Shown piece after piece: positions 3,499-6,859 of a DNA stretch of 6,859 nucleotides. Position 1 is the first letter of the stretch; each line of letters begins with the position of its first letter. A model generated the notes under the pieces. That model worked only from the letters and a program-made list of their open reading frames with translations, searched no databases and was not told the origin of the DNA. Position numbers and translations under genes: made by a program. The DNA lies in contig CP070627.1 of assembly GCA_020355945.1 (NCBI GenBank), forward strand, positions 1,632,567-1,639,425, read 5' to 3'. This DNA is from Candidatus Aminicenantota bacterium. Lineage in GTDB: Bacteria > Acidobacteriota > Aminicenantia > UBA2199.

Positions 3499-6090
3499 CT
3501 ACTTTTGCAAGTTTTCTTTTTGGTTTTTAATTTTTTTGCCGTTTATTTTTGATTCTTCAGGTCTTGCCCCACCTACAGATGGTGGCTTAATGAATTTTGA
3601 ATCTGGTGGTTCAAGCGGGTACATCGGCTCAATCTTCCCGGTTTTTTCATCTAATTTCAAAGCCAATTTATTCTGCCATTCCTTTAGTAATTCATCCGGG
3701 TCATCACCCTCTATAGGTTCGACATCTTCCTTATCAAATCTTATGGTATAAATTTTGATGGAATCTTCAGTGATTTTTAGAACCACTTGTATTTGGTCGC
3801 CCTTATCATCAATAAATCGATATGCACCGGTCCACTTACCTGGCAAAAATCGCTTATCATTAAATGAAAATTTCCCTTCTGATATAACCCCTCGATTTAT
3901 CCACCGTTCAGTTGCATATATTACATTTTTCTCATCTATGCTAAATGTAACAGCTTCGATTCTACTTCCATATTTAGTAGATGCTATTGGTTTGGGTGAA
4001 CTGTCTCTTTTATCTACTTTATATAAAGCTAATGTGCCATCAAGACTGCCAGTAAGAACATGCCCATTTGAACTGAAAGCGGCAGCATTTACAGTTGAGT
4101 TATGCTTTATTATGGGTTTTAATTTCCCCACAGTTTTATTTTTATTGATTTTCCATAGATGAATTTCGTTATCTGAATTTCCAATTAAGATATCTTTTCC
4201 ATTCCGATGGAAGACTACAAATTTAATCGTCGCTTTAGACATCGCTGTTATTTTGGATAAGTTTTTTCCTGAGTTGAGATCCCATAAACATATCATTCCG
4301 TTCAAGTCACTAGTAAGTAATATTTCAGAATTTATAGTCGGATTTAATAGCATAATTCGTATCGGGGCGTTACTTTTAATAAATGTTCTAATTTCTTCTA
4401 CGGGATTTAAATCCCACTTACTTATAATACCTATCGAATTTCCTGTCAGCACAGACGTTCCATCTTTGGTGAAAGTGGCAGCATATATCGTGCTCTCCAT
4501 TTTTACATTTTCTTTTATTAATTTGCCAGTGTCAGTATTCCACAATCGAGTCGAACTGTCGTTCCCAACAGTAAGTAATTTACTTCCGTCTGGATTGATA
4601 GCTACAATATTGATCGCACTTTCGTGCCTAAAAATTATTGTAGAATTTTTGCACCCCCTATCATCCTTACCTCTAAGAAACGACACGTCTCTTCGACGTA
4701 TTTCTGTATCATCTAATGTTAATGCTTTCAACTGGTATATCAGTGCTTTACATCTATCTTTTTGTGCTTCTTCGGATAAAGAACGGCGTCCCCAATATCC
4801 AGCAAAAAGCTTGTCTGCTTTTCTTGAAAAACCAGGGATTGCTTTTAGCTTTTTATATGTTGAAATAGGAACATCATCTTGTGCTAAATTGATTGTGTCA
4901 ATAAGCGCTCGTATGTATAATAAAGAAAAAAAAACGAATGAGATTAAAGTTAAAAAGATAGTAATATTTCGATTCAAATTAGAGGGCATTACCTCCAGAA
5001 CCCAATTCGTATTAAAAATATATTTATAAATACGATTTCGAATTCTTAATTGCTGATTTTTCCATACTACAACAATTCCTGATAATTTTAATTTAGTATA
5101 AGTAAAAGAAGTCGGATCATCCAAGAGTTGATCTCCAGATAGAATACGATGATACACTTTGAGTAGTTTTCTTAATTGTCTATTAGGTATATAGTCCGAC
5201 AGGAGACGGTCGCTGACAAATTTCAGGTTAGATTCCTCTCTGTTCGTTCCGGGCTTCAGAAAATGTTTTACCACAAGCTCATCGACAACTTCATCACTAT
5301 AGGCACCCAATTTTTCCTCTGCCAGAATTCGACAAAGTTTTTGTGTTAAATAAGGATGGCCACCGGTCCAATGGATAATACGCTTCAATGCCTTTTTTCC
5401 CTGTGTATTATCCAGGCCTAAACCGATGGAAAGAGGCCGTGCTTCCTCAAAAGTAAAATCAGCAAGATCAATGCGATGACCGATATTAAAGGGCGTCCGT
5501 TGAGTATCTTTTATCAAATCGGATGGACCGGCAACCCCTAAAAGTACAAAATTCAACCGCTGATATTCTATTTTGGTGGCGCGGGCATTGTAACAGGCCC
5601 GAACCGCGGCAAAAAAATCATCTGTAAAGGGCAGGGCAATGGTGGTATCGATTTCATCCACAAATAATACCACCTGTTTATTGGTCATCGTAAGAACAAC
5701 ATCTTCAAAAAATTCTATCAACCGCTGCAGCGCAGACAACTTTTCTCTTTGTTCCCACCAGGGTTTTAACTTAATATTAATTGCCAACTCTTTAGCAATG
5801 CGATATGCAATACCATAATACCATCGATCCGCCGATTCTTTTTCCGTACCGATTTGGGTGAGATCGACAATAGCGCTTTGTACATCTTCCTTTTTTAACC
5901 GGTCTGCAGTTCGAGCCATCAAACTGGACTTGCCCATCTGGCGTGGTGTCAATACATAGCAGAAATCACCTTTGAGAATATGCTCATAAAGTTCTTTGTC
6001 TGCTTTTCTTTGGATATAACTGGGGGCATCCGGTTTCATGGTGCCGCCTACCACGTAGAAATCCGTGTTGTTTTTGATTGGGTGGCTCAT
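3499..6090 (-). CDS. AAA_35-type NTPase with transmembrane segment and WD40 repeats
   Basis: An 863-aa protein. Residues 20-260 are an AAA_35-like (PF14516-type) P-loop domain: PSYIQRKADKELYEHILKGD, variant Walker A TPRQMGKSS (48-56), Walker B VVLFVDEID (140-148; Asp145, Glu146), DDFFAAVRACYN, GVAGPSDLI, QRTPFNIGHRIDL and WTGGHPYL. Residues 265-365 are a winged-helix-like region ending LKLSGIV and RIRNRIYKYIF. Residues 374-396 are one hydrophobic membrane helix. Residues 403-470 link to about six WD40 repeats near 484-519, 530-562, 575-606, 618-648, 663-692 and a degenerate 709-735. Residues 740-863 are an unassigned tail. Its ATG overlaps the upstream gene's TGA (ATGA), so it is co-translated with that paralogue; AGGA lies 8 bases before the start. 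The likely role is a nucleotide-driven switch controlled by ligand binding to the propeller; the effector is not evident. The half coding for WD40 is much more AT-rich than the NTPase half. Confidence 0.88.
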   Translation of the reverse strand: MSHPIKNNTDFYVVGGTMKPDAPSYIQRKADKELYEHILKGDFCYVLTPRQMGKSSLMARTADRLKKEDVQSAIVDLTQIGTEKESADRWYYGIAYRIAKELAINIKLKPWWEQREKLSALQRLIEFFEDVVLTMTNKQVVLFVDEIDTTIALPFTDDFFAAVRACYNARATKIEYQRLNFVLLGVAGPSDLIKDTQRTPFNIGHRIDLADFTFEEARPLSIGLGLDNTQGKKALKRIIHWTGGHPYLTQKLCRILAEEKLGAYSDEVVDELVVKHFLKPGTNREESNLKFVSDRLLSDYIPNRQLRKLLKVYHRILSGDQLLDDPTSFTYTKLKLSGIVVVWKNQQLRIRNRIYKYIFNTNWVLEVMPSNLNRNITIFLTLISFVFFSLLYIRALIDTINLAQDDVPISTYKKLKAIPGFSRKADKLFAGYWGRRSLSEEAQKDRCKALIYQLKALTLDDTEIRRRDVSFLRGKDDRGCKNSTIIFRHESAINIVAINPDGSKLLTVGNDSSTRLWNTDTGKLIKENVKMESTIYAATFTKDGTSVLTGNSIGIISKWDLNPVEEIRTFIKSNAPIRIMLLNPTINSEILLTSDLNGMICLWDLNSGKNLSKITAMSKATIKFVVFHRNGKDILIGNSDNEIHLWKINKNKTVGKLKPIIKHNSTVNAAAFSSNGHVLTGSLDGTLALYKVDKRDSSPKPIASTKYGSRIEAVTFSIDEKNVIYATERWINRGVISEGKFSFNDKRFLPGKWTGAYRFIDDKGDQIQVVLKITEDSIKIYTIRFDKEDVEPIEGDDPDELLKEWQNKLALKLDEKTGKIEPMYPLEPPDSKFIKPPSVGGARPEESKINGKKIKNQKENLQK

Positions 6091-6859
6091 AAGTGTTTCC
6101 TGAGATAATCTTCATAGAGTTGACAGCGCATTTGTACCTGGTGCCGGGTTTCACCTTTGACCAGTCCTGCGCTTCTCAGGCGTAAGAAATGCGGTTCATG
6201 GTCACACATGCCTTTTCGCAATATTTGGCGCAGGCTGTCGCTTAATCCCTTTTTGCCTTGCAAACGCCAGAGAATCTGCCGCAAATGATCGCCAAAAGGG
6301 CCTCGATCTTCTGTGGCTGTTTCTTTTAACCGGGTAATGCTGTAATTGCTTTTTACCATGGTATACAATGCCAGGCGCACCAGGTAGGGCTGGCCGCCGG
6401 TAAGGTACAGCAATTCCCGGATTTGTTCACCTGTTTTTAAGGGATTGCCATGTTTGGTGTTCAGTTCTGTCACTTGCTGAAAATTAAAATCTTCCAATTC
6501 TATTTTAAATCCTACATTAAAAGGAGATTGGTTGATATCCTGTATCCAGAGATAAGGCTCTGTAGAATGGGCAATCACCAGGTTAAGGTTGTTCCAGCAC
6601 TCTTCTGCTGCCCTGAGATTGTGCCAGCCGCGGACAGCAGCAAAAAAGTCATCCCGGTAAGGCTGGTTGAATAAGCGGTCTACCTCGTCCATTAAAAGCA
6701 ATACCGGTGATTGGGCTTGTTCCAACAGGGATTCTTTAATGAATTCCGTGATATTCTCTTTGGCTCCCAGGTACTCATCCCAACAATCATCCGGTTTGAC
6801 TGTGGTTTTAAAGACCCGGCATATTTTGCGGGCCAGGTATTGGAATAGGGTGTCGAGAC
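6087..6859 (-). CDS. AAA_35-type NTPase, C-terminal part (N-terminus outside window)
   Basis: The frame is open from the right edge to TGA at 6087-6089, giving 256 visible residues. The start and Walker A lie beyond the window. A TTG at 6725 is not the real start, since clear family sequence (YLARKICRVFK, DEYLGAKENITEF) continues upstream of it. Walker B is PVLLLMDEVD (Asp-Glu at 6684-6689), followed by YRDDFFAAVRGWHN, SPFNVGFKIEL and LTGGQPYL, all matching the downstream 863-aa protein (DDFFAAVRACYN, TPFNIGHRIDL, WTGGHPYL), so the two are paralogues. The end, LRLRSAGLVKG followed by RCQLYEDYLRKHL, corresponds to that protein's winged-helix-like region; unlike it, this one stops there, with no membrane segment or WD40. 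The ATGA overlap with the next gene indicates translational coupling and perhaps a hetero-oligomer. It is clearly more GC-rich than the downstream gene. Confidence 0.85.
   Translation of the reverse strand, partial: LDTLFQYLARKICRVFKTTVKPDDCWDEYLGAKENITEFIKESLLEQAQSPVLLLMDEVDRLFNQPYRDDFFAAVRGWHNLRAAEECWNNLNLVIAHSTEPYLWIQDINQSPFNVGFKIELEDFNFQQVTELNTKHGNPLKTGEQIRELLYLTGGQPYLVRLALYTMVKSNYSITRLKETATEDRGPFGDHLRQILWRLQGKKGLSDSLRQILRKGMCDHEPHFLRLRSAGLVKGETRHQVQMRCQLYEDYLRKHL

Noticed and set aside
3458..3751. Possible continuation of the truncated toxin in another plus frame
   Set aside because: The 97-codon frame from 3458 gives Cys-rich then Phe/Ser-rich sequence with no RelE/ParE features, and is antisense to the end of the NTPase gene.
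4253..5029. 258-codon plus-strand open frame
   Set aside because: It lies wholly antisense to the WD40/membrane half of the NTPase gene; its protein has no recognisable domain and its hydrophobic runs mirror the AT-rich opposite strand.
6723..6725. TTG at 6725 as start of the upstream NTPase
   Set aside because: The frame stays open to the window edge and the extra sequence is protein-like with family character, so the true start lies outside the window.

Overview
The window looks like bacterial chromosome from a Gram-negative-type (diderm) lineage: it has a TonB energy transducer and a signal-peptide-bearing gamma-glutamyltransferase-family enzyme. I see no rRNA, tRNA, insertion sequence, CRISPR array or phage gene. 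The mix of AAA_35/WD40 NTPases, small antitoxin-like genes and a GC-rich intergenic hairpin ending in GCCGGAGGCA reminds me of uncultured Acidobacteriota/Aminicenantes-type genomes. That taxonomic guess rests on memory of style only and is weak.

Layout. (1) Positions 1-1271, minus strand: the first 423 codons of a gamma-glutamyltransferase-family N-terminal-nucleophile enzyme, cut by the left window edge. (2) Positions 1272-1823: a 552-base divergent intergenic region with no credible gene. It holds a promoter and Shine-Dalgarno for the enzyme, a long GC-rich hairpin element and several other inverted repeats. (3) Positions 1824-2576, plus strand: a complete 250-aa TonB, followed by two overlapping, mutually exclusive hairpins. 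(4) Positions 2691-3494, plus strand: a small-gene cluster. A near-consensus promoter drives a 47-aa ORF and an 80-aa ribbon-helix-helix (CopG-type) protein. A second promoter drives a 67-aa antitoxin-like protein followed at once by a 13-codon stub that reads like the start of a RelE/ParE toxin. No complete toxin is present. (5) Positions 3499-6859, minus strand: two AAA_35-type NTPase genes joined by a 4-base ATGA overlap. The upstream one runs off the right edge. The downstream one (863 aa) adds a membrane segment, about six WD40 repeats and an unassigned C-terminal region.

How the parts may work together. The two NTPases are paralogues and almost certainly co-translated, so they probably act as a pair. 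The second has the architecture of a membrane-anchored, switch-like NTPase with a beta-propeller sensor. Its 3' end lies 4 bases past the stop of the truncated toxin stub, so a rearrangement that replaced the toxin may have brought the NTPase locus here. Base composition falls along this locus, from about 50-60% GC in the upstream NTPase to 30-35% in the WD40 half of the second (hand counts of 60-base lines). This suggests mosaic assembly. A conflict or defence role for the NTPase pair is possible but not shown by sequence alone.
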